Shown one piece after another: positions 9,706 through 18,236 of a DNA stretch of 64,000 bases. Both the position numbers and the translations under genes were made by a program. How positions within the stretch are numbered: position 1 is the first letter of the stretch; every line of letters starts with the position of its first letter. The DNA is from Phycisphaera sp. (lineage in GTDB: Bacteria; Planctomycetota; Phycisphaerae; Phycisphaerales; Phycisphaeraceae): the NCBI GenBank assembly GCA_016125215.1, contig WGMF01000040.1, forward strand, positions 25,234-89,233, written 5' to 3'. The notes below the pieces were generated by a model. It did not search any database. It was not told where the DNA came from and worked only from the letters and a program-made list of their open reading frames with translations.

Positions 9706-11010
9706 TTACTCGTTCATTTTGAACAAGGCCTTGGCGAACGCTTCGCCGATCTGGCTGTAGGTCTTGGCGGAGCCCAGGTAGTGGTAACCCTGTTGGGACC
9801 GGTTCTTGGCGATGTAGTCCAGTTCTTCGGGGGTGAAGAGGGTGTTCTGGATTTTCTCGTTGAGATCGGTGATCTCGCTTCTGGTTTGGTTGGTCTTCGG
9901 TTGTTCCTCTAACGTGGCTAATTCTTTGAGGAAGGGGGCCAGTTTCTTCCGCAGGTCGCTGTATTGATCGTCCTTGATGTTTTTACTGTTCGGATTTTCT
10001 CTCGCTAACTGTCTGCGATTATCCAGCTCTCCGAGTTTCTCATCCCAGTAGTCAGCGGTATTCACAGCCCTGACATTGCCCTTGAACTCATCCATCGCGG
10101 CGGGGGCGGCCATCGCTTTGCGGAACGCGTCGGTGTTTCCACCGGCGTTCTTACCGCCGACGCCCAGGACACCGATCACGAACGGCATGTTGGGAGCTGA
10201 AAGGTCCTTGCGCACATCACGGATGAAACACGCAAGGAGGCGGCTGTATTCGGAGTAATCCCTCGGAGCGCCTCGCTGAGGGTCGTTCGGATTGGCGTTC
10301 GGATAGTCGCCGACCAGATCGTTGAAACCTTGGAACCATACGAACCCAGCGATTTCGTAGCCATCCTTGGGGTCATAGGCGGGGCAGTACTTGCCGGGAT
10401 CGGCCAGCACCTGCTGGACTTCTTTCAGCATCAACCGGTAATACCTGCCGGATGCTTCTTTGGTCTTTTCGAGTTGTTCTGCCGCGGTGATCAACACTCC
10501 CTTGTTGGTCTTGCGATCCTTCACCAATTCCGGATGTTCGTAATACGGCCCGCCGCTGGGGGGACGGAAGTCCAGCTTAAGGCTCTTGCCGCCCCACGAA
10601 GTCTTGATGAGGAGGATCGGCTCATGGAGGTTGTCGTACATCGTGACGCCGAAACCCAGTTCCGGGCCGGCTTTCTCCGGGTCCACAGCGCCGCCGTAAC
10701 CAAAGGTCAGCTTGCCGCTCTTCTCCACATCAACAAAAGTCCCGTCTGTGGCTCTGTTTTGACTGAAGCCCACGATATAGACGTTGTCCTGTTCCCGCGG
10801 CTGGCCGCTGGCGTCCATGATCTTGTCATAGAGCGGCTTGGCATTGGGGTCCATGGCCATCCCGGCAAACGAAGACAGCCTGGCCTGTCCCTGCATGTTG
10901 GATTGCCCGACCAGGATGTAAATCTTCAAGGGCTTGGCGTCGGCGACCGTGGTAAACAACGCTGCGCATGCGACGATCAGGCAGGCGACAATACTTTCTC
11001 GAGTCAACAA
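9706..11010 (-). CDS. SASA-family carbohydrate esterase
   Basis: Sialate O-acetylesterase-like (SASA) hydrolase, expected to remove acetyl groups from sugars. The signal segment IVACLIVACAALFTTVADA is followed by the nucleophile block ILVGQSNMQG and, later, LLIKTSWGGKSL. About 434 aa. An in-frame ATG at 11070 overlaps the upstream gene by 59 bp. I prefer the TTG at 11010, because AGGAG lies at 11018-11022 with 7 nt spacing and the hydrophobic signal then starts at once. It follows the DUF6288 gene with no gap, so the two are very likely one transcript and probably share a polysaccharide substrate. Confidence 0.85.
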   Translation of the reverse strand: MLTRESIVACLIVACAALFTTVADAKPLKIYILVGQSNMQGQARLSSFAGMAMDPNAKPLYDKIMDASGQPREQDNVYIVGFSQNRATDGTFVDVEKSGKLTFGYGGAVDPEKAGPELGFGVTMYDNLHEPILLIKTSWGGKSLKLDFRPPSGGPYYEHPELVKDRKTNKGVLITAAEQLEKTKEASGRYYRLMLKEVQQVLADPGKYCPAYDPKDGYEIAGFVWFQGFNDLVGDYPNANPNDPQRGAPRDYSEYSRLLACFIRDVRKDLSAPNMPFVIGVLGVGGKNAGGNTDAFRKAMAAPAAMDEFKGNVRAVNTADYWDEKLGELDNRRQLARENPNSKNIKDDQYSDLRKKLAPFLKELATLEEQPKTNQTRSEITDLNEKIQNTLFTPEELDYIAKNRSQQGYHYLGSAKTYSQIGEAFAKALFKMNE

Positions 11011-11011
11011 T

Positions 11012-13588
11012 TTACTTCTCCTGTTTGGGTTCGGATTGCTGCGCAGGGGCCAGCGGGTCAGGTGTCGCATCGATATAGGGCTGGATGCTCTTGAGCTTCG
11101 GTGCAGGGTTCTTCAGGGTCTCGGTCAATTTGGCCTCGAACTCCTTGGCGCCTTCATGGCTGTTCTTGCTATGGTTTTCTCCCCAACCGGCAAGCACCCT
11201 AACGATTTCGGGAACGTAGGCCTTCAACGCAGCACCGTATTGCAGCAGTGAAGGAACCCCACTCTTCTTTCGTTGAGCGTTGCCCCAGCCCTCCTGGCGC
11301 AATGCCCAGTCGATGCCCACCGGGATGCCTTCTTCGACACCGTGATCCGCCATCAACTTCAGACCGTTACCGCGGACGCCACCGGCTTCCATGCTGCCGC
11401 TGGGCGACTGGTACTTGGTCGCATAATAGATGTCGCCCCAAACCTGCTTCAGCTCGTCCTGCGTCAACCGATCAAAGACACAGCTCACGTTGGTGCGGGC
11501 GGCACCGTTGGGATTCTGAAGCAGGGCTTTGATGGCTGGGATCAAGACCTTTGGATCGACCGTTTCAACGCCCTTGCCCTTGGGCAACAGACCTGAATAT
11601 CCCCGCACGCTGCCGCCATAAAACAGCGTATCGGAAATAATGCGGGCAAGTTTACCCAAGGGGTCCTTTTCCGGCTCGTAGATGGCGACCTGTTTCAGAA
11701 GAGCCGGTATCGCCTTGTCGATCGCCCCGCCCTTTATTCCCAGGGCATTGGGCATGTCCCAACGCTTGCGGAAAGCGTTCGCGGCATAGTAACGCACGGT
11801 CAGATCGTCATCTTTCTCGAGGACGTTTATCAACGCATCAATGGCCTGCTCCGACCCGCGCCCTGCATAACTTAAGCCCTCGCAGGCGCCATAGCGGGCG
11901 TAGCGATCGGGGCTGTCGAGCATCGTGACGAGTTGCGAGGCCACGTCTTCGTCCCGCTTGCCAAGTTCTTTGGCCGCCTTGTTCCGGACGATCGGCGAAT
12001 GGGACGTCAGGGACTTCAACAACTCCTGGGTCGGCAGTTCCCGCGGATCGAACATCCCTTCGGATGCAACCGCTTTCAGATCATCACCCGTGATGGGGGC
12101 AATGCACAAACCGCCCTTGCCGGTGATGTACAGCTTCTTGCGAGGCAGGCAGAACTGCAGCAGGCGCGAGCCCGTGGTGCTCCAACTCAAATAGTGACCA
12201 TGGTCCAGATTGGACAACTGCGGCTGATACTTGAACCCACCATTGGGCCTGCGCTCCAACTCCGTGAACCATTGCGTATTCTTGACGAACGACTGTGCGG
12301 CCGCATCGCCCCCGCAGTTGGCACCCAGAGCGCCCCATTGCCAGGAGAAGAAGTGCCCGGTGTGCCCCATTTCCCGGACGTTATATGAGGCCAGCGTTTC
12401 ACGCGTGTAATACTCGGTTGCCTCCTTGTCGCCCAAGAGGTTGTACAGGACGGCCGCCTGGGAGTTGACGCCGTTGTTGTCGAAGTTCTCGACGGGCGGA
12501 TGGTCGCCGTAGGGGATAGCGCCCTTGTCGACGAACCACTTGTAGAAATAGGCTTCTTTCTGAATGACGCGATCCACCTCAGGGTCTCTGACCCCGCATT
12601 TTCTGGCCAGGACAAGCGCAATCGAACAGGTGAGACTGCACTGATTCATGGCGCCATATGCACTGGGATACTTCCACTCCTTGCCGTATGCCGTGAAGAA
12701 CTTGGCCGGCCCATGACTGAAGGTGCCCACGTCACTGGCGCCCTGGGCGATCTGTCGCGCCACATTGTTGATGGTCGGTAGGACGTACTCGTCTTGAGTG
12801 GCAAGGTAATACTCGGTAAGCAGAATCATGTCATAACTGGTGAACCAACTGCTGGTGAACGTTCTATCTTTCCAGGAGTCAGCCAACTGCCTGACGTAGG
12901 TTTTCACGAGCGGTAGATACTTTTCTTCACCCGTGGCCAGAAGCCCCAGCGCTTCCAGTTTGCCCGGGATGCCTCCCCCGACGACCTGTTGCCCTTCATC
13001 GACCTGCTTAAAGAATCCCTGCGTGACAATATAGTTGCACATATTGTCAATAATCTTCTGGCTCTTGGCGTCGTCCCATGGGGCGGTGTCGCTGTAGGTT
13101 CCCAGGACGGGGATCTTGACAGTGACCTTCATTTCACTGCCCTTGCCGTCTTTGGGATCGCCCTGCGGGCGGTAGATCAGGAAATCGATTTTCCCGTCGC
13201 CTTCCTTTGTCTCCGCCCCGGTGATCGCGGCGGAAATTTCCTTTCGAACATCCGATGAAAACTTCGAATCGCCCACGCCCAGGATCACATCGTTGACCTT
13301 CAACACACCCTCGGCCGGGGTTCCCTCAAGAACCTCCATGACCCGGGTCGTCCGTGCCATCACCGTGGTATGTCGGCCCATCCATAGTTCACCGCGTGCG
13401 CCCACCGGGCCAAGGTTGATGTAGTTCCAGCATCCTTTGCCCTCATAGCGTTCTCCGGTCGTCTCGCCTTTTGTGTAATCCGGTTCGGTGTCCTCCGGCT
13501 TGATTGCACCGGCGTATATCACCGTCGAGCAGATCATCACTACCACCAATGCAAGCGGGAACTTGTTGAAACGGTGATTGCGTACCAT
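11012..13588 (-). CDS. DUF6288 protein with PDZ-like and HEAT-repeat regions
   Basis: An 858-aa exported protein: the hydrophobic N terminus LALVVVMICSTVIYAGA is a signal peptide. Residues about 45-160 contain a PDZ-like fold (NLGPVGARGELWM, then EGTPAEGVLKVNDVILGVG). A long central region has alpha/alpha-toroid character (YDMILLTEYYLATQDEYVLP, GHTGHFFSWQWGALGANCGG). Residues about 510-620 hold HEAT-like repeats (HSPIVRNKAAKELGKRDEDV, DRYARYGACEGLSY). This matches DUF6288 proteins found in planctomycete and Verrucomicrobia sugar loci; the function is unknown. Its upstream region carries the operators listed separately, and the SASA gene follows directly. Confidence 0.8.
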   Translation of the reverse strand: MVRNHRFNKFPLALVVVMICSTVIYAGAIKPEDTEPDYTKGETTGERYEGKGCWNYINLGPVGARGELWMGRHTTVMARTTRVMEVLEGTPAEGVLKVNDVILGVGDSKFSSDVRKEISAAITGAETKEGDGKIDFLIYRPQGDPKDGKGSEMKVTVKIPVLGTYSDTAPWDDAKSQKIIDNMCNYIVTQGFFKQVDEGQQVVGGGIPGKLEALGLLATGEEKYLPLVKTYVRQLADSWKDRTFTSSWFTSYDMILLTEYYLATQDEYVLPTINNVARQIAQGASDVGTFSHGPAKFFTAYGKEWKYPSAYGAMNQCSLTCSIALVLARKCGVRDPEVDRVIQKEAYFYKWFVDKGAIPYGDHPPVENFDNNGVNSQAAVLYNLLGDKEATEYYTRETLASYNVREMGHTGHFFSWQWGALGANCGGDAAAQSFVKNTQWFTELERRPNGGFKYQPQLSNLDHGHYLSWSTTGSRLLQFCLPRKKLYITGKGGLCIAPITGDDLKAVASEGMFDPRELPTQELLKSLTSHSPIVRNKAAKELGKRDEDVASQLVTMLDSPDRYARYGACEGLSYAGRGSEQAIDALINVLEKDDDLTVRYYAANAFRKRWDMPNALGIKGGAIDKAIPALLKQVAIYEPEKDPLGKLARIISDTLFYGGSVRGYSGLLPKGKGVETVDPKVLIPAIKALLQNPNGAARTNVSCVFDRLTQDELKQVWGDIYYATKYQSPSGSMEAGGVRGNGLKLMADHGVEEGIPVGIDWALRQEGWGNAQRKKSGVPSLLQYGAALKAYVPEIVRVLAGWGENHSKNSHEGAKEFEAKLTETLKNPAPKLKSIQPYIDATPDPLAPAQQSEPKQEK

Positions 13589-13752
13589 GGAATCTCCTTA
13601 ATGCGGTATGACTTGGCCCTACCCGGTCGAATGTACGAATAAAAAATCGGCGTCACTGCGAGACTTGCCGGTCGTCGCTGTGAACGCTAGACGGCCGACA
13701 TCAAATCCGGCTTCAAAGGTAAGCCGTACTTAGTATCGCAGATCGACTCGAA

Positions 13753-13766
13753 AAGTATGCATACTT
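13753..13766. promoter_or_regulatory. 14-bp palindrome AAGTATGCATACTT, site 1
   Basis: A perfect 14-bp palindrome about 165 bp upstream of the DUF6288 start. The identical sequence is found once more, at 18074-18087, about 150 bp upstream of a sulfatase. Its AT-rich sequence is unlike the surrounding DNA. A regulator-binding site is inferred; the neighbouring XylR/AraC regulator is the obvious candidate. Confidence 0.6.
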
Positions 13767-13853
13767 ATGTATATATTTTGTATACTAATATATCAATCTT
13801 GGGCAGCTCACTCCCGCCGGTCGCGTTAAATAGCCGCTTGCACAGGCAAGATT

Positions 13854-13873
13854 GTGATACAATTGTATACAAT
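13854..13873 (+). promoter_or_regulatory. Candidate operator GTGATACAATTGTATACAAT, site 1
   Basis: Contains the perfect palindrome ATACAATTGTAT. It matches the site at 16765-16784 in 18 of 20 positions. It ends 17 bp upstream of the candidate -35 box at 13891, the same distance as at the second site. An activator-binding site is inferred. Confidence 0.6.
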
Positions 13874-13890
13874 GCATTGACAAAATTGTC

Positions 13891-13918
13891 TTGCCAATCG
13901 TCGAATCGTCGATAATAA
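13891..13918 (+). promoter_or_regulatory. Candidate sigma70-type promoter for prepilin-like gene
   Basis: TTGCCA (13891-13896) and TAATAA (13913-13918) are separated by 16 bp and lie about 105 bp upstream of the ATG at 14024. A TTGACA at 13879 is an alternative -35, but it has no good -10. Confidence 0.45.
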
Positions 13919-14023
13919 TATGTAGCGGTAAAGTGTTGCTTCAGGAACCGGGTAACTTCTCGCAGTATTGCTGATCGTCATTTTGGTTTGGTGTCGCCTC
14001 TTGATTCTGCCGAGGGCAAGGAT

Positions 14024-15049
14024 ATGCACAAGGCGTTCATCACCGCAGGGACGGCTAGTTACGTCTGCTGTGTCGATGGCCGGTCGACCGAAGTCGAGCA
14101 GCCCCTCAATTACGCGCGCAGCCGGGTTGGGCGCGACCCACGCGGTGATCGAGCACCACGATCGCTTCGTCAGCCCCGCCAGCCCTTACACGGTTTTACG
14201 CTTATCGAACTTCTTGTGGTCGTCACGATCATCGCGCTGCTGGTCTCCATCCTGCTGCCCGCTGTGGGTCGTGCCCGATACGCGGCCAGAATAGTCAAGT
14301 GCATGAGCAACCAGAAACAGGTTTACCTCGGCGTGACGATCTACACATCGGATAATCACAATTACTATCCTTCGGATGAGAAGATCAGCACCTCGCCTTC
14401 GTACCCGCCGGGTTCAATCACGATACGGGAGGATATGAAGACGTTAGAGGATGCGTGGGGTAAGAAAGGGTATGACCTCAAACCGCTTCTGGCTCCCTAT
14501 TTCCCCGGATTCCCGTTAGAGCAGCCCCCGAGTCCCAGCTACATTTTAGACCCAGACGTCTTCTGCTGCCCGCTTTGCCCGATGAACCGGCCGTGGCCGC
14601 GCTCCCAGTACGCGATGTTCTTCAATTGCACGGGGGGTTGGTCCGGCAGCAGTGCTGACTATATCGGACAAGATGACGGTTCCGGAAGGATGCGCAGAGT
14701 GGGTGAGTCGTGGCAGTATCGCAGGACCGGCGACTATTATTCCCTGTTCATGTGCGACTTCGTCAACACGCCGAGCGGAACCACCGGTGCCCGGCGTACC
14801 AACCATCATGAGTTCCAAGATAGCTATGGGATCGATGGCAACGCCTTTTACCGTTCGGCGGCAGGTGATTATCCCCGAAGTTCCGGCGTGTTCACGGGAA
14901 TTGATGGCGCGGCCCAGCAAATCCAAATACCTGCTGGAATCTATTCCCCTGAGTTCCTGAATAACGGCGCGAGGCTGGTGGGTCCGGGCGGCAATTATGC
15001 ATTCGGGAATTACCAGGTCATCCCGCTCGAGTACAGAGAAAGCCGTTGA
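14024..15049 (+). CDS. Prepilin-type N-terminal cleavage/methylation protein
   Basis: A 341-aa type IV pilin-like protein. The class III signal is at [20 protein letters not shown], with the +5 Glu. Next comes the usual [20 protein letters not shown] helix and a soluble domain. Such proteins are numerous in planctomycetes and Lentisphaerae and sit next to sugar-degradation genes; the role is unknown. The ATG at 14024 follows GAGGGCAAGG, while a start at 13988 is possible but has no ribosome site. The leader is about 57 residues, longer than the usual 6-10. It lies between the DUF6288 operon (divergent) and the XylR regulator and has its own operator and promoter. Confidence 0.82.
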   Translation: MHKAFITAGTASYVCCVDGRSTEVEQPLNYARSRVGRDPRGDRAPRSLRQPRQPLHGFTLIELLVVVTIIALLVSILLPAVGRARYAARIVKCMSNQKQVYLGVTIYTSDNHNYYPSDEKISTSPSYPPGSITIREDMKTLEDAWGKKGYDLKPLLAPYFPGFPLEQPPSPSYILDPDVFCCPLCPMNRPWPRSQYAMFFNCTGGWSGSSADYIGQDDGSGRMRRVGESWQYRRTGDYYSLFMCDFVNTPSGTTGARRTNHHEFQDSYGIDGNAFYRSAAGDYPRSSGVFTGIDGAAQQIQIPAGIYSPEFLNNGARLVGPGGNYAFGNYQVIPLEYRESR

Positions 15050-15148
15050 TGACCTGTCGCTTCGACACCGATCCATGACGGCTCATCGGCGGGACACGAG
15101 GCCACCTCATGCCACGTGCCGTGCAAAGATAGTTTTGCCCACGTCTAC

Positions 15149-15300
15149 TCAGAAAGCGTGTGAGTAGCCAGACTTCAATCGCGACGGAGTGTGTTTGGGT
15201 GCCACTGGCGGCTTGCCCGTCAGTGAAAAATCCGTACGTTTTAAGCACCGGCGGACAGGCCTCCAGTGGCACCCCTATGCTTCTCGCACGCTTTTTCAAG
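15149..15300. repeat. Palindromic element A, copy 3 (full length)
   Basis: The core is about 15199-15272, with arms diverged at several bases (CCCGTCAG and GGACAGGCCTCC). Flanks match copy 1, including GACTTCAATCGCGACGGAGT versus GACTGAAATCACGAGGGTGT. Terminal repeats are AGAAAGCGTGTGAGTAGCC and GCTTCTCGCACGCTTTTT. It separates the prepilin-like gene from the XylR regulator, ending about 60 bp before the latter's start. Confidence 0.85.
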
Positions 15301-15358
15301 ATCGCAAATGCGCGTATAATTCTGTCGCAGCTACGCGGCAAGCGCAAGGGCGATCCCG

Positions 15359-16501
15359 ATGAAACGGATCATGATGGCACATCACGGCAGACGAGACCTG
15401 CGCGAGAGCTTCGTAGGTCTGTGTGAGTTTGCTCGCCGCCATCGTCCTGACTGGCGATTCGTGACCGAAGACATCATTGATCTGGCGAACCCGCCGCGGC
15501 AGCTCGACGGGGCCATCCTCCATTCCGAAGAACAACCGAAGCGCGATTGGCTGCACGAAAAGGCGATCCCGTGCGTCAGTCTCACAACGAGAATCCAAGA
15601 GTCTCACACCCCGCAGCTTTGGATGGATGAAGCCGCTGTGGGACGACTGGCCGCCCAACATCTACACGAGCGCGGCTATCGGAGATATGGGTGGTTCGGC
15701 ATTCAAGACCATATCGGTTCACAACAAAGACGAGCCGCATTCCTGCAGGCCTTGGAAGATTTGACCGGCAAACCTGTCGAGCTGGCGGTCCATGTTGATC
15801 ATTCTGGCGAGACCGATGCCACCAAACCTGACGCTTCATATCTGGCTGAAGCCCTCAAGCAAAACCCCGCAGCGATCGGCTGTTTCTGTTACAGCGACTA
15901 TCGCGCATCGCACGTCGTCCTCTCGTGCGACACGTTGGGACTCAAGGTGCCACATCGCATCGGCATCCTGGGCGCGGACAACTACGAGTTCCTGTGCGAA
16001 ACGCTGCCTTGTTCGCTCTCAAGCGTCGACACGGACGTACGCATGCGCGGCTTTGAGGCGGGACGCCTGCTGGCAAAGGTCATAGATTGCCAGCCCATCG
16101 AAAAACCCCTGCCCCTGCTATCTCCCGTCGGCCTGGTGGCACGCGGCACAACCGGGTTCGCCAGCACCGACGACCCGCTGGTCGACCGCGCGGTCGCCTT
16201 CATTTGGGCCAACGCACGAAAGAGTATCAACGTCACCGATGTCGTGGATCACTGCAACACCAACCGCTGTACTTTGAGCCGGCGGTTTAGATCGGTGCTG
16301 GGAACCACGCCACACCAACAGATCCAGGAGACACGACTTGAAGCCATCAAGGACCTGCTGCTGACCACAAGCATGGACACTGAAAGCATTGCCGATGCCT
16401 GTGGGTTCACCGAACGATCCTACCTCTCGCTGTTTTTCAAGAAGGTGACAGGCGAAACCTTGATCGGCTTTCGCAAACGCAGCCGCGGTCATGCCAGATG
16501 A
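15359..16501 (+). CDS. XylR-type AraC family transcriptional regulator
   Basis: A 380-aa one-component regulator. Residues about 1-270 resemble a LacI/periplasmic-binding-protein sugar sensor (GLCEFARRHRPDWRF, LDGAILHSEE, RLAAQHLHERGYRRYGWFG, IGILGADNYEFLCE). The last 100 residues are an AraC-type double helix-turn-helix (CTLSRRFRSVLGTTPHQQI, IADACGFTERSYLSLFFKK). This is the layout of E. coli XylR. It is clearly related to the regulator at 60623-61759 (both have CxFARxHxPDWRF). Flanked by the prepilin-like and PEP-CTERM genes, each with the 20-bp operator upstream, it is the most likely protein to bind those sites. Confidence 0.9.
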   Translation: MKRIMMAHHGRRDLRESFVGLCEFARRHRPDWRFVTEDIIDLANPPRQLDGAILHSEEQPKRDWLHEKAIPCVSLTTRIQESHTPQLWMDEAAVGRLAAQHLHERGYRRYGWFGIQDHIGSQQRRAAFLQALEDLTGKPVELAVHVDHSGETDATKPDASYLAEALKQNPAAIGCFCYSDYRASHVVLSCDTLGLKVPHRIGILGADNYEFLCETLPCSLSSVDTDVRMRGFEAGRLLAKVIDCQPIEKPLPLLSPVGLVARGTTGFASTDDPLVDRAVAFIWANARKSINVTDVVDHCNTNRCTLSRRFRSVLGTTPHQQIQETRLEAIKDLLLTTSMDTESIADACGFTERSYLSLFFKKVTGETLIGFRKRSRGHAR

Positions 16502-16764
16502 TGCGATGCGTGGGCCCTCCGGGATCACCCCGGGATCGGGCCCACCGATCGATCCTCGAGCAGCCGTACAAGGCCATGGGCACCATCAAGCCAATGGGCA
16601 GGTGGAGGCCACCCCAGCACTCCCGCCCCCCGTCATGTCCCTTGAGCATTGAACCCACACGCCCCGGGTACGTTACCTGGCTACAGACCGTCGGTCGCTT
16701 TCCGATACGCCACCGGCACAGCGCATGCCACACTCGCCCCGTGGGCATGGGCGAAGTCTTAGGC

Positions 16765-16784
16765 GTGATACAATAGTATACATT
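16765..16784 (+). promoter_or_regulatory. Candidate operator GTGATACAATAGTATACATT, site 2
   Basis: Matches the site at 13854-13873 in 18 of 20 bases. It ends 17 bp upstream of the candidate -35 at 16802, as at site 1. It lies in the 400-bp gap before the PEP-CTERM gene. The rest of that gap holds a GTGGGCCC/GGGCCCAC hairpin at about 16509-16544, possibly part of a terminator for the regulator gene. Confidence 0.6.
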
Positions 16785-16801
16785 TAATTGCAGAAATTAT
16801 C

Positions 16802-16830
16802 TTGACGAGGGGGCGCTCATGACTCATACT
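16802..16830 (+). promoter_or_regulatory. Candidate promoter for PEP-CTERM gene
   Basis: TTGACG (16802-16807) and CATACT (16825-16830) with 17-bp spacing, about 75 bp before the ATG at 16903. The AAGGAGAG ribosome site follows at about 16891. Confidence 0.45.
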
Positions 16831-16902
16831 TTTGGGCATGTAGGCAATGTGTAACTCCTAACAGCACGGAGACACCCTTCACTTTTCCAAGGAGAGACGG
16901 AT

Positions 16903-17664
16903 ATGAAACTGCCAACCCCAGCCCTTCTCGCAGGTATCGCCGCACTGGCCCTGATTGGATCGTCCGCATCCGCCGCCATCATCGTTGACTCCTCCTCGGG
17001 CGGCGTGAATTTCAACGCCAGTAACGTCACGCCCTATACGATCACTTCCTCATCACTGGGAAGCTTCGATCCAACAGGGTCCGGCAAGCTCATCGTTGCG
17101 CTTATTTCTCGACAGGGACTCGCGTCTAACACCACCATGACCTACGGTGGGGTCGCAATGACCCTCGCTGGGATGGCATACAACAATACAAACAATCAAG
17201 GTTTAGCCGCAATTTACTACCTGGATAATCCCACCGCCGTGGGTGACCTGGTTCTCAGCGGTACCGCCCACAACTCGATTTCGGTCGATCTGTATGCGGT
17301 TTCAGGCCTTGCCGCAGGCGGCCCGGTTCTCCCCATCAGCACCGACCTGTCACCCAGTACGGATCCATCACCAGGAGTCACCGTGTCGCTGACAACGGGT
17401 TCCGCGGGCTTCGTCGTTGGAGCCATTGGCCAGAGCGGTACCGGTGGCACCGTGACCCAGACTAGTGATTACTACGACCGCTTCACGGCTAGAGGTGCGA
17501 TCGCCAGCTGGATCGATAACACCGGTTCAAACTCTTACTTCCTCAGCGATAATCAAACTGGTGAAGCCGGTGTGATGGTAGATTTTGCCGCCGTCCCAGA
17601 GCCGGCCTCACTGGCGATGCTGGGCGTGGGCGGCCTGCTGATCGCCTCGCGCCGTCGTCGCTGA
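16903..17664 (+). CDS. PEP-CTERM sorting domain protein (copy 1)
   Basis: A 253-aa secreted protein. A Sec signal peptide (LLAGIAALALIGSSASA) leads to a mature start of AAIIVD. The C terminus has VPEPASLAMLGVGGLLIASRRRR in short: the PEP motif, one membrane helix, then an Arg-rich tail, the sorting tag handled by an EpsH/XrtA-type exosortase. The middle is Ser/Thr/Gly rich with no enzyme motif. It is a paralogue of the protein at 61905-62663: both have AAIIVD, an xIxYLDNPxAxGDLVL block and VYAxSG. AAGGAGAG sits at correct spacing before the ATG. Function unknown; a surface or extracellular matrix role is inferred from the sorting system. Confidence 0.88.
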   Translation: MKLPTPALLAGIAALALIGSSASAAIIVDSSSGGVNFNASNVTPYTITSSSLGSFDPTGSGKLIVALISRQGLASNTTMTYGGVAMTLAGMAYNNTNNQGLAAIYYLDNPTAVGDLVLSGTAHNSISVDLYAVSGLAAGGPVLPISTDLSPSTDPSPGVTVSLTTGSAGFVVGAIGQSGTGGTVTQTSDYYDRFTARGAIASWIDNTGSNSYFLSDNQTGEAGVMVDFAAVPEPASLAMLGVGGLLIASRRRR

Positions 17665-17721
17665 GCACCTAGCACATAGCCCGGCAACCAGACGAATGAC
17701 TCAATCCGATTCCTCCTCCAA

Positions 17722-17762
17722 AACGGCTGCGCCGTCAGCAACGACGCGCAGCCGTTGTTTTT
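17722..17762 (+). terminator. Rho-independent terminator after PEP-CTERM copy 1
   Basis: AACGGCTGCGC pairs with GCGCAGCCGTT across a short loop, followed by GTTTTT. Just upstream is CCTCCTCCAA, which also precedes the matching terminator at 62697. Confidence 0.85.
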
Positions 17763-17825
17763 ACTTAGAACACCTATCGAAATGAATCTTGACGGGTACA
17801 TAAGGCACATCAGCAGCAGGGCAGT

Positions 17826-17926
17826 AACCGCAGATTGCACAGATTTCACAGATCGATACAGATTGAAGATCGGGAATACCTGCCTTGAATCTGTGCCATC
17901 TGCGGAATCTGCGGTTTCTGTATCGA
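17826..17926. repeat. Inverted repeat family B, copy 1
   Basis: Starts AACCGCAGATTGCACAGATT and ends with the inverse, ATCTGCGGAATCTGCGGTTT. Two further copies are at 47193-47307 and 50543-50645. No coding potential is seen. Confidence 0.8.
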
Positions 17927-17975
17927 CGCTCACGATATTTCCATGCTTGGCGACTTGGATCAATCTGTTAGGGGT

Positions 17976-18071
17976 TCTTAGAAAACGTGTGAGGAACATA
18001 GGGGTGCCACGGGCGGCTTGTCCGCCAGTGCTTGAAACGTACGGCTTTTCACTGGCGGACAAGGCCAGTGG
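17976..18071. repeat. Palindromic element A, copy 4 (truncated)
   Basis: The left flank TTAGAAAACGTGTGAGGAAC and left arm are intact. The right arm has lost bases (GGACAAGGCCAGTGGC) and the right flank is missing. It ends two bases before the AAGTATGCATACTT palindrome, so the truncation abuts a likely operator. Confidence 0.82.
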
Positions 18072-18073
18072 CT

Positions 18074-18087
18074 AAGTATGCATACTT
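18074..18087. promoter_or_regulatory. 14-bp palindrome AAGTATGCATACTT, site 2
   Basis: Identical to the site at 13753-13766. It lies about 150 bp upstream of the sulfatase start at 18237, within the only upstream space of that gene. Confidence 0.6.
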
Positions 18088-18236
18088 TACGATCACATTG
18101 ACTATTCTGATACGTCGTATAGTGAGGCCCGGTTTGTCGCCTGCGTACAGCGTGAAAGGCGACGACTGTTCCTCCGTGTTGTTTGGCAGGGACGCACGTC
18201 GGCAATATCCCTTGAAACCGTCAGGAGCTATTCGGC

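Noticed and set aside
11011..11070. Upstream ATG for the SASA esterase
   Set aside because: It would overlap the DUF6288 gene by 59 bp and put a charged extension before the signal peptide; the TTG at 11010 has AGGAG at good spacing.
13988..14023. Upstream start for the prepilin-like gene
   Set aside because: No ribosome site precedes 13988, whereas GAGGGCAAGG precedes the ATG at 14024.
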